A stretch of DNA of 64,000 nucleotides from the NCBI GenBank assembly GCA_041397645.1, contig JAWKWE010000004.1, positions 1,550,001-1,614,000 of the forward strand. The letters run 5' to 3'. The DNA comes from Hyphomicrobiaceae bacterium. Lineage in GTDB: Bacteria > Pseudomonadota > Alphaproteobacteria > Rhizobiales > Hyphomicrobiaceae. The notes below the pieces were generated by a model. The model was not told where the DNA came from, did not search any database, and was given only the letters and a program-made list of their open reading frames with translations. Positions 1 to 9,514 of the stretch are shown piece after piece. The position numbers and the translations under genes were made by a program. Every line of letters starts with the position of its first letter. The first letter of the stretch is position 1.

Positions 1-1
1 T

Positions 2-280
2 CGTCCGTCGACCTATGACGCGCCTTATACCATCACGCGCGATCTGATCGAGGATGGCCGAAAGAATCTGCTCGCTCGTTCGCCTTTCGATCCAGGTTGT
101 CCAGTTGCCATTATACAAGGCGTGCTTGATGCGGACGTTCCGGTCGAGCATACCCGTGAGCTATTGAGCTTTCTCACGGGAGGCGACGTATGTTTGATCG
201 AGATTGGCGACGCAGAGCATCGCTTGTCGCGGCCACAGGATCTTGATCGACTCTACCGGGAGATCGAGCGTCTTCTGTAA
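2..280 (+). CDS. Alpha/beta hydrolase, C-terminal part (5' end outside window)
   Basis: This open frame enters from the left edge and stops with TAA at 278-280, giving about 92 C-terminal residues. It reads like the end of a serine alpha/beta hydrolase: a strand leading into DADVPVEHT carries the expected acid residue, and GDAEHRLSRPQDL carries the expected catalytic histidine. The nucleophile elbow would lie upstream of the window, so the substrate cannot be judged. The short gap to the next gene, which runs the opposite way, makes the two convergent. Confidence 0.7.
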   Translation, partial: RPSTYDAPYTITRDLIEDGRKNLLARSPFDPGCPVAIIQGVLDADVPVEHTRELLSFLTGGDVCLIEIGDAEHRLSRPQDLDRLYREIERLL

Positions 281-303
281 GCGAAGAAACGGGTTGCCAC
301 GCA

Positions 304-1245
304 CTATTTGTCGGTATCGAGCGCGATGTCGGGTTCTGGGAGCTCATCGTCAAGAGCAGCTTCCAGCTCTTCTGGGCCGGCACTCTTGGCAACGTCTTCC
401 GGCACGATCCAAACTCGATAATCCGGTGCAGTCAAAGGATGGTCGCACGTGAGATCGCCTTCGACGAGACGGCAGCTTTGATCGATCTTTGCGTTGAGCG
501 CACGCCTCCGGTCGTGACGCACGAGGCCCAAATCCACGATTTCCAATTGGGTGTTTGCGGAGATCTCAATGCCACGGAAGGTGCATTGGCTCTTGCCCGC
601 GCAAGCGTCGGCACCTGATGTGATGGCGTTCTTCGTGCTAAGAGCTTGTGACTCTGGCACAGGGCGGGCGTCCGAATTGGGGCCCGTGGAAATGTAGCAT
701 TCGGACTTCACACACAGGATCGGGTCGAAAGTTCTGGGCACCGAGCTGGGCTGTTCCGGCGTATGAGAGAGGACCAGCAGGACCGTCGCGCGGCCATCTG
801 ATTTTGCAGGTGAGGCGGGCTTCGCGCTCTGTGCTTCCGCGGTGCGGATCCCGACATAAGGCGCTTTGATCTTCGCTTCGATTTTGATTTGCATCGGCGC
901 AGCAACCGGGGTTGCAGCTCTGGGCTCAGTCGTCACGACCAACGCCGGTTCGACCTTGGCTGCTTGCGCCCGCGCCTCTGCCTCGGCGCGGGCGGCGGCA
1001 AGCATCTCCTGCTCATATTCGGCGCTGGGGGGCGGAGCATTTTGCGAGCTTCTTGCAGCTTGTGAGTTTACCGCGCTTTTGATAGGGGCTGGCTTTGCCT
1101 TGGATGCGCGCTTTTGAATGTCGGGCTGGCTCTCGATAGCAAATTTCTGAGCTAGCGCATGGGCCGGATCGATTGCTTGCGCGTGGAGCGCGCTCGGCGC
1201 GGCACTCAACGCCGCCAGTGCCGGGAGGAAAAACATAAACCGCAT
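304..1245 (-). CDS. Exported hypothetical protein, Ala/Pro-rich
   Basis: The gene encodes about 313 residues from the ATG at 1245. I chose this start because it begins directly with a signal peptide (MRFMFFLPALAAL, ending near ALHAQA); a longer frame to 1317 would bury the signal. The middle is rich in Ala, Lys and Pro. The C-terminal half has several cysteines (CVKSEC, CAGKSQC, CRLVEGDLTC) that could form disulfides in the periplasm. I do not recognise the family and assign no function. Confidence 0.6.
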   Translation of the reverse strand: MRFMFFLPALAALSAAPSALHAQAIDPAHALAQKFAIESQPDIQKRASKAKPAPIKSAVNSQAARSSQNAPPPSAEYEQEMLAAARAEAEARAQAAKVEPALVVTTEPRAATPVAAPMQIKIEAKIKAPYVGIRTAEAQSAKPASPAKSDGRATVLLVLSHTPEQPSSVPRTFDPILCVKSECYISTGPNSDARPVPESQALSTKNAITSGADACAGKSQCTFRGIEISANTQLEIVDLGLVRHDRRRALNAKIDQSCRLVEGDLTCDHPLTAPDYRVWIVPEDVAKSAGPEELEAALDDELPEPDIALDTDK

Positions 1246-1369
1246 AATCGCACTCTGATGTCGTCGCTGCAGATGACTTCTAACAAGCATACGCCGGCAT
1301 CCTGGCCCCGCCAGCAAGCCTCAGATTGCGCATCATTCGGGCTGAAAGACGGTCGCCTTGCTAAAATCG

Positions 1370-2254
1370 CTATTTTTTTGCCGCGCCGCGCTGGGTTGCG
1401 ATCGCCGCCAAACCTTCGCGATACGTGGGATAAGCAAGTCGTGGGAGTAGATCGCGTTTCATACGCGCATTCGATACGCGTTTGCTTTCGCTATAAAAAC
1501 TGCGCGCCATGGGAGACAGGTCGGCCGTATCGAAATCGATCTCGGGGGGCGGAGTCCGCCCGAGCAAAGTGGCGGCGTAAACTACGACGTCTTGTGGTGG
1601 GCCCGGTTCGTCATCGGTGACGTTATAGATCTGCCCGGACGCCGACGTCTTATCGATCGCCGCAATCACGGCGCCTGCAATGTCCTCGACATGGATGCGG
1701 TTGAATACCTGCCCCGGCTTGACGAGCCGCCGGGCGGTTCCTCCAAGCACATCCTCAATGGCGCTGCGGCCGGGACCGTAGATTCCAGGAAGCCGGAAAA
1801 CGTCGACGCGCTTGCCGCTCAACTGGCCCAAGGCCTGCCAGCTTTGCTCCGCGGCAAGGCGGCGTTTCCCGCGGTCGGATTTTGGACGTGCTTCGTTATC
1901 TTCGCTGACCCAGCCACCCGCCGCATCGCCGTAAACGCCGACGGTGGAGAAGTAACCGATCCATTCGACGCTTTTTGACGCCGCAATGTCTGCGCCGTGA
2001 TGGATGAGCGCGGGATCGCCGTTTGCCCCAGGCGGAATGGACAAGAGAATATGGCTAGCAGTGGAGAGCAGGTCAGCAACTTCAGAACTCGGGTTCTCGC
2101 CGTCGAATAGGACAGCAGAATATCCCGCGCTCTTAAGTGTTGCGATCCTGTCTTGTGACGTCGTGGTGCCGGAAATCTTCCAACCGCGCGATGCCAGGCG
2201 GGCTGCGATGCGCTGAGCGCTGTAGCCAAGTCCGAAGCAAAACAGATGACTCAT
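1370..2254 (-). CDS. SDR-family NAD(P)-dependent epimerase/oxidoreductase (YeeZ-like)
   Basis: The protein of about 294 residues starts MSHLFCFGLGYSAQRIA, a Rossmann-type GxGYxAxxIA dinucleotide site. A TVGVYGD segment with the tyrosine follows near residue 115, and an EARPKSDRGKRRLAAE stretch is typical of atypical extended SDRs related to YeeZ/COG0451. The ATG at 2254 shares one base with the queG stop (TAATG), so the two are translationally coupled. The substrate is unknown. This set beside a GST gene is a familiar arrangement in Hyphomicrobiales. Confidence 0.8.
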   Translation of the reverse strand: MSHLFCFGLGYSAQRIAARLASRGWKISGTTTSQDRIATLKSAGYSAVLFDGENPSSEVADLLSTASHILLSIPPGANGDPALIHHGADIAASKSVEWIGYFSTVGVYGDAAGGWVSEDNEARPKSDRGKRRLAAEQSWQALGQLSGKRVDVFRLPGIYGPGRSAIEDVLGGTARRLVKPGQVFNRIHVEDIAGAVIAAIDKTSASGQIYNVTDDEPGPPQDVVVYAATLLGRTPPPEIDFDTADLSPMARSFYSESKRVSNARMKRDLLPRLAYPTYREGLAAIATQRGAAKK

Positions 2255-3393
2255 TATTGCTCTGCCTCCGTGAAGTTCCATTCGTCACGCACGGTCGCGT
2301 CGGTTTCCAAAGCGAGGCGACGGACTTTCAGAGCTGCAAATTCGCTGGGATCAGCAAGCCGCTGCAACGCCCAGACCGCCATGGCGCGTACCAACGCAGA
2401 TGTATCATTCAGCAACTCGATAATGGCGGTCAGATATGTAGTGTTGGCGCTGTTGCCCGCAGCAATCAGAGCGTTGCGGACAATGCGATCACGTCCCGTG
2501 CGTTTGACGGGCGTTCCCGCGAACCGCGCGCGAAACGCCGCATCGTCAAGGGCAAGGAGGTCAGCGAGGGGCGGGTTGTCGGTCTCGGCGCGCGCCGCAT
2601 ACTTCGCTTCTCGCGAGGCGTGTGCAAATTTGTTCCATGGGCATACGGCAAGACAGTCGTCGCAGCCGAAAACGCGATTGGCCATGGCTTCGCGGTAATC
2701 GCGCGGGATATGGCCTTTGTGTTCTATCGACAGGTAGGCGAGGCACTTGCGCGCGTCGAGCTGGTAGGGTGCCGGAAACGCTTTGGTCGGACAGGCGTCG
2801 AGACACCGCCGACAGGAGCCGCAATGGTCAACCTCGGCGGTGTCGGCTGGCAAAGGTGCGGTGGTGAGGATTGCTCCGAGAAACAGCCACGATCCATGCT
2901 CGCGCGATACGAGGTTCGTGTGCTTTCCCTGCCATCCCAGCCCTGCCGCGGCCGCAAGCGGCTTCTCCATCAGCGGCGCGGTGTCGACGAAAATTTTTAC
3001 GTCCCAGCTGCCTGCGCGCGCGATTTCGCTTGCGAGCGTTCGGATCTTAGCCTTGAGGACGTCGTGATAGTCCTTGCCCTTGGCGTAGACGGATATGATG
3101 CCCTGAGATGGGTCTTGCAGCGCGTCGAGCGGATTTGTTCTAGGTGCATAGCTCTGACCAATCATGATGGCGGATTGCGCTTCCGGCCAAAGCAGCGAAG
3201 GAGCGGCGCGCCGCTCTGCGGTATCGGCCATCCAGTTCATGTCGCCGTGGCGGCCTTCCTCAAGAAAATGCATGAGGCGCGGAGCGGCGTCTTCTATGGC
3301 ATCAGGTGTCGTAATGCCGAGCGCGTCGAGACCAAGTGATCGCGCACGATCACGTATGAAGTCGAGAAGTGCTCGGCTATCGGCTGTGGTCAT
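2254..3393 (-). CDS. queG: tRNA epoxyqueuosine(34) reductase
   Basis: This is the last enzyme of queuosine synthesis. It reduces epoxyqueuosine to queuosine at tRNA position 34, using cobalamin and two 4Fe-4S clusters. The 379-residue length is typical. The clusters are visible as C191-x2-C194-x3-C198-x2-C201 followed by P (CGSCRRCLDACP) and as C244, C247, C251 (CDDCLAVCPW), with C217 nearby. D137 in FVDTAP matches the family's catalytic aspartate. The C-terminal 100 residues look like HEAT-type repeats used for tRNA binding. It is cotranscribed with the downstream SDR gene. Confidence 0.95.
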   Translation of the reverse strand: MTTADSRALLDFIRDRARSLGLDALGITTPDAIEDAAPRLMHFLEEGRHGDMNWMADTAERRAAPSLLWPEAQSAIMIGQSYAPRTNPLDALQDPSQGIISVYAKGKDYHDVLKAKIRTLASEIARAGSWDVKIFVDTAPLMEKPLAAAAGLGWQGKHTNLVSREHGSWLFLGAILTTAPLPADTAEVDHCGSCRRCLDACPTKAFPAPYQLDARKCLAYLSIEHKGHIPRDYREAMANRVFGCDDCLAVCPWNKFAHASREAKYAARAETDNPPLADLLALDDAAFRARFAGTPVKRTGRDRIVRNALIAAGNSANTTYLTAIIELLNDTSALVRAMAVWALQRLADPSEFAALKVRRLALETDATVRDEWNFTEAEQ

Positions 3394-3427
3394 AGGACTT
3401 GCGCGCTCCAGCAGGCGCGGCGACGCA

Positions 3428-4132
3428 TCAGAAGTCCAGATCGGCGTAACTGGCGGGCGGCACGACCCCGGGTACGCGATCGGCCAGCAGTGGACGGAAC
3501 GCGGGGCGCGATTTCATGCGCGCATACCAGAGCTTGGATGCCGGATATTCCGACCATGGCACCTCACCCAGAAAGTCGATCACCGAAATATGGGCGGCGG
3601 CGGACAGATCTGCAAAGCTCATCTGATCGCCTGCGAGCCAGCGCCGCGTTTCGCTCAAATAGCTGACGTAGGAAAGGTGATAACGCAAGTTAACGCGCGC
3701 AGCACGCAGGATGTCGGCGTCCGGCGACTGCGGGTTGGTTGGGTGCAGACGCTGATAAACCTTTTCGATCAGCAGCTCGCGGGTTACCTCCCGGTCCAGC
3801 TTGCCGTTGAACCAATCGACCAAGCGGCGGACCTCTGCGCGCTCTTCTACGTTGCCCGGAAACAGCGACTCTGTCCGGCGGCCAGACTGGGGAGAGGATG
3901 CCGCGTTTTCGCTCAGGTACTCGGAAATGGCATAGGCCCCGCACAGCGTTAGTGCGTTCGACAACTCAAGAACAGGCAGTTCTCCGGCTGGGTTCTTGCC
4001 CAAGAAGTGAGGCCGGTATTGCCAGGGCTGTTCCTCAAAAAGTTCCGCCTCAAGTCCCAATTCGCCCATGGCAAGACGAATGCCGCGAGATTTGGGGCAC
4101 AGGCGATACTGGGTCAACCGGTAGGTCGTCAA
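3428..4132 (-). CDS. fzlA: Glutathione S-transferase fold protein, FzlA-like
   Basis: The 234-residue protein has an N-terminal thioredoxin-like GST domain (NPAGELPVLEL near residue 50) and a helical C-terminal domain ending in PPASYADLDF. The neighbouring queG and SDR genes and this tail recall FzlA, the GST-like partner of FtsZ that supports division in alphaproteobacteria. This identification is from memory of the family, not from a search. The start is a TTG at 4132 preceded by GGAG about eight bases upstream on the minus strand; no ATG fits the conserved N-terminus. A generic GST is the alternative. Confidence 0.65.
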   Translation of the reverse strand: MTTYRLTQYRLCPKSRGIRLAMGELGLEAELFEEQPWQYRPHFLGKNPAGELPVLELSNALTLCGAYAISEYLSENAASSPQSGRRTESLFPGNVEERAEVRRLVDWFNGKLDREVTRELLIEKVYQRLHPTNPQSPDADILRAARVNLRYHLSYVSYLSETRRWLAGDQMSFADLSAAAHISVIDFLGEVPWSEYPASKLWYARMKSRPAFRPLLADRVPGVVPPASYADLDF

Positions 4133-4240
4133 AACGGAGGCTCCACGGGATCAAGACCCGAGACCTATGCCGTGATTCGCACCCTTTGATGGTGGCCCAT
4201 GGGCCCGCATCAAGGATAGGCTGGCCCGTCGTGTGCAAAC

Positions 4241-7200
4241 TTACTCAGCAGGCGAGATGCTGGCTTCGGCTGGCGCCGTAGCCTTTTTCTTTTTGCCCAG
4301 ACCGCGCACCAGCACGAAGAACACGGGTGTGAAGATCAAGCCAAACAGCGTCACGCCGATCATGCCGGAGAAAACGGCCGTTCCGAGCGACTGGCGCATT
4401 TCTGCGCCCGCGCCCGTCGCGTAGGCCAGCGGCAACACGCCAAGGATAAACGCCAATGACGTCATAAGGATTGGGCGCAGCCGGGTGCGCGCAGCTTCGA
4501 CAGCGGCATCGTAGCGGTTGAGGCCACGATCTTCGGCCTGCTTGGCGAACTCCACAATCAAAATGGCGTTCTTGGCGGCCAGACCAACAAGAACGACCAG
4601 GCCGACATCGACGAGGATATTGCGATCCAGGCCCCGGAAGTTGACGCCCAGCATGGCGGCGTAGATGCACATCGGCACGATCAGGATGACCGCCAGCGGC
4701 AAGGTCCAGCTCTCGTAAAGTGCGGCAAGCAACAGGAACACGAACAGCACAGCCAGCCCGAACGCAACGGCGGAAGTATTTCCGGCAAGCTTCTGCTGCA
4801 ACGCGATCTCGGTCCATTCGAAGCCGAAGCCGGCCGGAAGTTTGGTTTCCACGAGCTTTTCGACCTCTGCCATGGCCTTTCCGGTCGAGTACCCGCGCGC
4901 CAACTGCACCTGCACCTCCGCCGCGGGATAGAGGTTGAAGCGCGGCACACGATAGGCGCCGGTGGTATCATGGAACGTGGCGATCGAACCGATAGGCACC
5001 ATATCGCCTGTGTTGTTGCGGGTCTTCAGATTGGCGACATCGCGTAAAGTGAGACGGTATGGGTTATCTGCTTGCGCCGTGACGCGGAACGTCCTGCCGA
5101 GCAGATTAAAGTCGTTCACGAACGTAGAGCCCATGTAGGTCGAAAGCGTTTCGAATACGCGCGTGATGGGCACGCCGAGCTGCTCGGCCTTGGTGCGGTC
5201 GATGTCGGCATAAACTTCGGGCGTGCGCACGTTGAAGAGGGTGAACGCCTGAGCAAAACCTGGGGTATGGCCGAGTGGCCCCGCAACGGTCCAAGCTGCT
5301 TGTTCAAGAGCCGGCAACCCTCGACCGGTGCGATCCTGCACCCAGCCTTTGAGACCGCCGCCGGTTCCGATGCCGGGGACTGAGGGCGGTTCGAGCACGA
5401 ATGCGAACGTATCGCGCAACCCTGCCATCGTTTTCCGCAGGTCCGCGAGGATGGCGTCCTTGGAGAGTCCGGTGGCCACCCGCTTTTGGAAGTCGTCGAG
5501 CACGACGAACACCACGCCTGCGTTCGGCGAGTTCACGCGCGTTGCGCCGTCAAACCCGACGAAAGCGACCGTATGCGCAACGCCGGGTCGGGAAGCAAGC
5601 ATGTCGGAGGCGCGACGCACCACGGCGTCGGTACGCTGCAGCGTCGATCCGGGAGGAAGCTGAAATACCGTAATGAGGTACGCGCGGTCGAGCTGGGGAA
5701 TGAGACCCGTCGGAGTCGTGTCGAGCTCCTGCTTGGTCAGATACAGAAGGCCAGCATAGACGGCGAGGAGCACAATACTGATGCGGATGAGCTTGCTCGT
5801 CAGCCAAGCGTACCCTGCCGACAACTTGTCGAAGAACCAGTTGAAGCCGGCGAAGAACCAGCGCACGGGCGCAAATAGATACCAGCCGATGCTGTGGTGC
5901 TCCTCGCCCTCCTTGTGCGGCTTGAGCAGTACGGCGGCCATAGCCGGAGACAAGGTGAGGGACACGAAAGCTGAAATCGCAGTAGACGCGGCGATCGTGA
6001 TGGCGAACTGCTTGTAGAATGTTCCCTGCAGGCCGGTGATGAAGGCCGTTGGCAGGAACACGCCCATAAGCACCAGGGAGATCGCGATCAACGCGCCGCC
6101 GACCTCGTCCATGGTCTTGTGAGCGGCCTCGACGGGCGACATGCCGCGCGCCAGATAACGTTCGACATTTTCGACGACGACGATCGCGTCATCGACCACG
6201 ATACCGATCGCTAGCACCAGTCCGAACAATGAGAGAGTATTAAAGTTTATCCCAGCAGCACCCATGATCGTGAATGTTCCGATCAACGATACCGGGATCG
6301 CCAGAATAGGTATGAGTGCGGCGCGCCAAGTCTGCAGGAAGAGGATGACCACGCAGACGACGAGCAGGATCGCCTCGGCCAGCGTGTGCAGGACGGCTTC
6401 GATCGAGAAGCGGATGAAGTCCGTTGGATTATAGATGATGTCGTAGTCGACCCCCGCGGGGAAGTCTTTCTTCAACTCCTCCATCTTGGCTTTGATGGCG
6501 TCCGCCGTCGACAGGGCGTTCGAACTGGGCCGCTGAAAGATGACAAGAGAGGTCGCGGGCTTGCCGTCCATGAGCGAGTTAACGGTATAGTCCTGCGCGC
6601 CCAATTCGACCCGAGCGACATCCTTGAGGCGGATGAACTGGCCTCCCGGCTCGCTACGGATGACTACGTTCTGAAACTGCTCAGGCGTGGACAGTCGCCC
6701 AAGCGTCTTGACCGAGAGAGTGTATGCAGCGTCCGACTTAGCCGGCGGCTGATTTATGGCGCCCGCGGCGACTTGAAGGTTTGCAGCTCGCAGGGCTTGC
6801 ACAACCTCCGTTGCCGTCAATCCGCGTGCGGCGACCTTGGCGGGATCGAGCCATACCCGCATCGCATAGTCGCGCGCACCGAACACGAGAACGTTGCCTA
6901 CGCCGTCGATGCGCCCGAGCACGTCCTTCACGTAAAGGGTCGAATAGTTGGAGATGTACTGCTGATCGCGCGAACCGTCAGGGGAGCGCACGTGCACCAC
7001 GATCATCAAATCTGGAGACGCCTTACGCACAGAAATGCCAAGACGACGGACGTCCTCCGGCAAGCGCGGTTCGGCGACCGAGATGCGATTCTGCACAAGA
7101 ACCTGTGCCTGATCGACGTTGGTGCCGGGCCGGAATACGACGTTGATGGTGAGCTGGCCATCGCCGGTCGACTGGCTGTCGATGTAGAGCATGTTATCGA

Positions 7201-7420
7201 CGCCGTTCACTTCCTGCTCGATCGGCGTCGCTACAGTCTCAGCAATGACTTGAGCGGAGGCGCCCGGATACGTGGCGCGAATGTTCACGGTCGGCGGCGC
7301 GATCTCGGGGTATTCCGAGATCGGCAGGAACTTCGCCGATATCAGACCCACGATGGTGATGATCAACGACAAGACCGACGCAAAGATGGGCCGCCGGATA
7401 AAGTAGTGCGAGAATTTCAT
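4241..7420 (-). CDS. RND efflux pump inner-membrane permease (HAE1/AcrB-MexF type)
   Basis: The 1059-residue protein has the full AcrB-like layout: an N-terminal membrane helix (MKFSHYFIRRPIFASVLSL), a large porter loop, a block of membrane helices near residues 340-560, a second porter loop, and a final helix block. The proton-relay motif is visible as GIVVDDAIVVVENVER, with the paired aspartates of HAE1 transporters. It should export hydrophobic drugs or metabolites by proton exchange. The adaptor gene lies directly upstream in the same orientation. No outer-membrane factor gene is adjacent, so a TolC-like protein from elsewhere must complete the pump. Confidence 0.95.
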   Translation of the reverse strand: MKFSHYFIRRPIFASVLSLIITIVGLISAKFLPISEYPEIAPPTVNIRATYPGASAQVIAETVATPIEQEVNGVDNMLYIDSQSTGDGQLTINVVFRPGTNVDQAQVLVQNRISVAEPRLPEDVRRLGISVRKASPDLMIVVHVRSPDGSRDQQYISNYSTLYVKDVLGRIDGVGNVLVFGARDYAMRVWLDPAKVAARGLTATEVVQALRAANLQVAAGAINQPPAKSDAAYTLSVKTLGRLSTPEQFQNVVIRSEPGGQFIRLKDVARVELGAQDYTVNSLMDGKPATSLVIFQRPSSNALSTADAIKAKMEELKKDFPAGVDYDIIYNPTDFIRFSIEAVLHTLAEAILLVVCVVILFLQTWRAALIPILAIPVSLIGTFTIMGAAGINFNTLSLFGLVLAIGIVVDDAIVVVENVERYLARGMSPVEAAHKTMDEVGGALIAISLVLMGVFLPTAFITGLQGTFYKQFAITIAASTAISAFVSLTLSPAMAAVLLKPHKEGEEHHSIGWYLFAPVRWFFAGFNWFFDKLSAGYAWLTSKLIRISIVLLAVYAGLLYLTKQELDTTPTGLIPQLDRAYLITVFQLPPGSTLQRTDAVVRRASDMLASRPGVAHTVAFVGFDGATRVNSPNAGVVFVVLDDFQKRVATGLSKDAILADLRKTMAGLRDTFAFVLEPPSVPGIGTGGGLKGWVQDRTGRGLPALEQAAWTVAGPLGHTPGFAQAFTLFNVRTPEVYADIDRTKAEQLGVPITRVFETLSTYMGSTFVNDFNLLGRTFRVTAQADNPYRLTLRDVANLKTRNNTGDMVPIGSIATFHDTTGAYRVPRFNLYPAAEVQVQLARGYSTGKAMAEVEKLVETKLPAGFGFEWTEIALQQKLAGNTSAVAFGLAVLFVFLLLAALYESWTLPLAVILIVPMCIYAAMLGVNFRGLDRNILVDVGLVVLVGLAAKNAILIVEFAKQAEDRGLNRYDAAVEAARTRLRPILMTSLAFILGVLPLAYATGAGAEMRQSLGTAVFSGMIGVTLFGLIFTPVFFVLVRGLGKKKKATAPAEASISPAE

Positions 7421-7443
7421 CGGTCTTGCCTTGTCTTCATCCG

Positions 7444-8595
7444 TCAGCGCGGAGTGACGGAAGCGGTAATTGTGCCGTCTTCAGGCGCTACTTTCGCGCC
7501 AGGACGAACCATCGGATTTGCGACGCCTTGGATGATGATGTGCTCGTCTCCCTTGAGACCCGAAGAGACGACCCGTAACCCGTCGACAATCTGACCGAGC
7601 ACGACGGGCATAGCCACAACGGTATTCTCTGCGTCTACGGCCAGCACGATCTTATTTGCCTGGTCGGATAGGATGGCCGCGTCGGGAATGAGCAACGCCT
7701 GACTTTCTCCGCCAAACAGCGCCAGACGTCCAAAGACGCCGGGCGTGAGGAAGCCGTCCTTGTTATCGAACACGGCGCGCGCGCGGACGGTGGCTGAGCG
7801 TTCGTTCAGCGTATTGTCGACAAAATCCATCCGGCCTTCGCGGGAATAGTCGTCTTCATCGGAGAGCTTCAGGCGTACTTTTATGCCGTTTTCACGCGAT
7901 GACCGTTCGCCCGACTGGTAAAGCCGCGAATAGCGGAGATAGTCAGCCTCCGAAACGTCGAACACAAAATGAATGGGATCGAGTGAAACGATCGTAGCCA
8001 GAAGCGTTGCGGAGTTCACGCCGCCGTTCACGAGGTTTCCGGCATCGACCTTGCGATCCGAGATGCGACCCGAAAGCGGAGCGCGCACTTCAGCCCACTC
8101 CAGATTGAGCTGTGCGGACTTCAGGTTCGCCCGAGCGGCCTCAATCTGCGCTTGGGCAACACTGAGCGAGGATTTTCTCTGCTCGTAGACCTGCTCGCTC
8201 AGCACCTTCGTTTTGGCGAGCGGCTCGGCGCGCTCGACGTCCGAGCGTGCAAGCTCAAGCTGCGCTTCCTGGCGCGAAACCTCAGCTTTGGCCGCCTCGA
8301 CCGCAATCTCGAAGGGACGCTTGTCGATGGTGAAAAGCAGATCGCCCGCCTTCACCATCGTACCGTCCGTGAAGTGGACCTGTTCGATGAAGCCGGAAAT
8401 GCGCGGGCGAACTTCCACGCGCTGAACCGGCTCAAGGCGGCCCCAGAATTCATCCCATGTCGAAATCTTCTTCGATAACGGGGACGCGACCGTGACCGGA
8501 ATTGCCGGCGGCGCGGATTGGGCACGAAGTTCGGCAATGGGCAGCCAGAGCAAAAACCCGATGGCCAACAGCATCAGGACAGGGCGTGTCATCAT
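7444..8595 (-). CDS. RND efflux pump periplasmic adaptor (AcrA-like)
   Basis: This 383-residue protein starts with a signal sequence ending near LRAQSAPP. It then has the beta-barrel and lipoyl half-motifs (EVRPRISGFIEQVHFTDG, VKAGDLLFTID), an alpha-helical hairpin near residues 95-160, the second lipoyl half (LSGRISDRKVDAGNLV) and a C-terminal membrane-proximal domain. It bridges the permease encoded 23 bp downstream to an outer-membrane channel. GGAAG lies just upstream of the start. No typical lipobox cysteine follows the signal, so it is probably a soluble periplasmic form. Confidence 0.93.
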   Translation of the reverse strand: MMTRPVLMLLAIGFLLWLPIAELRAQSAPPAIPVTVASPLSKKISTWDEFWGRLEPVQRVEVRPRISGFIEQVHFTDGTMVKAGDLLFTIDKRPFEIAVEAAKAEVSRQEAQLELARSDVERAEPLAKTKVLSEQVYEQRKSSLSVAQAQIEAARANLKSAQLNLEWAEVRAPLSGRISDRKVDAGNLVNGGVNSATLLATIVSLDPIHFVFDVSEADYLRYSRLYQSGERSSRENGIKVRLKLSDEDDYSREGRMDFVDNTLNERSATVRARAVFDNKDGFLTPGVFGRLALFGGESQALLIPDAAILSDQANKIVLAVDAENTVVAMPVVLGQIVDGLRVVSSGLKGDEHIIIQGVANPMVRPGAKVAPEDGTITASVTPR

Positions 8596-8836
8596 GTCTT
8601 CCGGTTCTTAGATTAGGAAGCCCAGGTAGTTCCGCGCATGCTGGGTCCCCCCTTGCGCAGATGTGGGCATCTCATGGTTCGACAATCTAGCACTATCAAA
8701 ACATCCCGCCAGCACAAATGCCTAAAACGGTACTTTAGCATCGCATATTGTGCACAAATTCCCCTGTGTCAGCGGTTCTGGCCTCATGCGACAGCAGGAG
8801 TCCGGCATTTCCTTTTTTCCCGATTTGTAAGGTTTG

Positions 8837-9514
8837 TCACCCCACCGGCGGCATCGGCGCATCCCATGATCGTGCGCGCTTTAGGAACACGCCGCGAGCC
8901 TTCAAATCTTTCAGGACGACGTACATTTGCGCCGTGCTCAAAGCGTCGTCGAACGCATTGTGGGCCTTAAGGGGCGGCAAATCGAGATCGCTCAGTATTT
9001 CGGCGAAGCGCAGGTCGACCTTTGTTCCTGGCGGAGCCTTGGAGTACTTTCGGTCATAATAGAGGTCACTGACGTCTATGCGCGGGTTGGTCAATCCCAC
9101 GCCGAGTATTCGGCGAACGTCCTTGTTGACCATCTTGAAGTCGAAGTCGATCCAGTAGCCGACAAGCGGACGGCTGCCGATGAACTTGAGCAAATCGGGC
9201 AACACGGTTTCGATACGCGCTTCGTCAGCAACGTCAGAGCGCAGGATCTGATGGATCTTGATCGACTCAGCATCAAGGTTGGCGTTTGGCTTTACGGTAA
9301 CGCAGAACGCCTCACTTGTCAGGATATGATTGCCGCGGATCTTTATGGCGGCGATCGAAACGATGTCGTCTTTGCGGGTGTTCAGTCCTGTCGTTTCGCA
9401 GTCTATGGAGACGACTTCATCGTCCGGTGGCGGTTCGAACAGAAACGCATATGCGCTGTCCTTAAGGCGCATCCGGTTCAGTCTGCGTTGTACGAATTCG
9501 CGCATGGCACTCAC
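8837..9514 (-). CDS. DnaQ-like 3'-5' exonuclease domain protein
   Basis: The 225-residue protein has the DEDD exonuclease signature: SIDCETTGLNTRKDDIVSIAA (Exo I, D and E) near residue 35, a YWIDFDF segment (Exo II) and HNAFDDALST (Exo III). Its GTG start overlaps the stop of the upstream DUF294 gene (GTGA), so the two form one transcription unit. In many proteobacteria this short exonuclease is linked to a cyclic-nucleotide/CBS/DUF294 protein beside the acetate permease genes, as here. Its substrate is not known, and it is too short to be a polymerase III epsilon with a polymerase-binding tail. Confidence 0.85.
   Translation of the reverse strand: MSAMREFVQRRLNRMRLKDSAYAFLFEPPPDDEVVSIDCETTGLNTRKDDIVSIAAIKIRGNHILTSEAFCVTVKPNANLDAESIKIHQILRSDVADEARIETVLPDLLKFIGSRPLVGYWIDFDFKMVNKDVRRILGVGLTNPRIDVSDLYYDRKYSKAPPGTKVDLRFAEILSDLDLPPLKAHNAFDDALSTAQMYVVLKDLKARGVFLKRARSWDAPMPPVG

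Noticed and set aside
2137..3339. 400-codon plus-strand frame across queG
   Set aside because: It is the mirror of the queG gene, whose Fe-S motifs are unmistakable on the minus strand.
4133..4240. Possible tRNA or RNA gene between the GST and RND genes
   Set aside because: I could not draw a cloverleaf or any strong stem from this sequence.
6386..7594. 402-codon plus-strand frame across the RND permease
   Set aside because: It is antisense to conserved RND motifs, with no ribosome site or domain.
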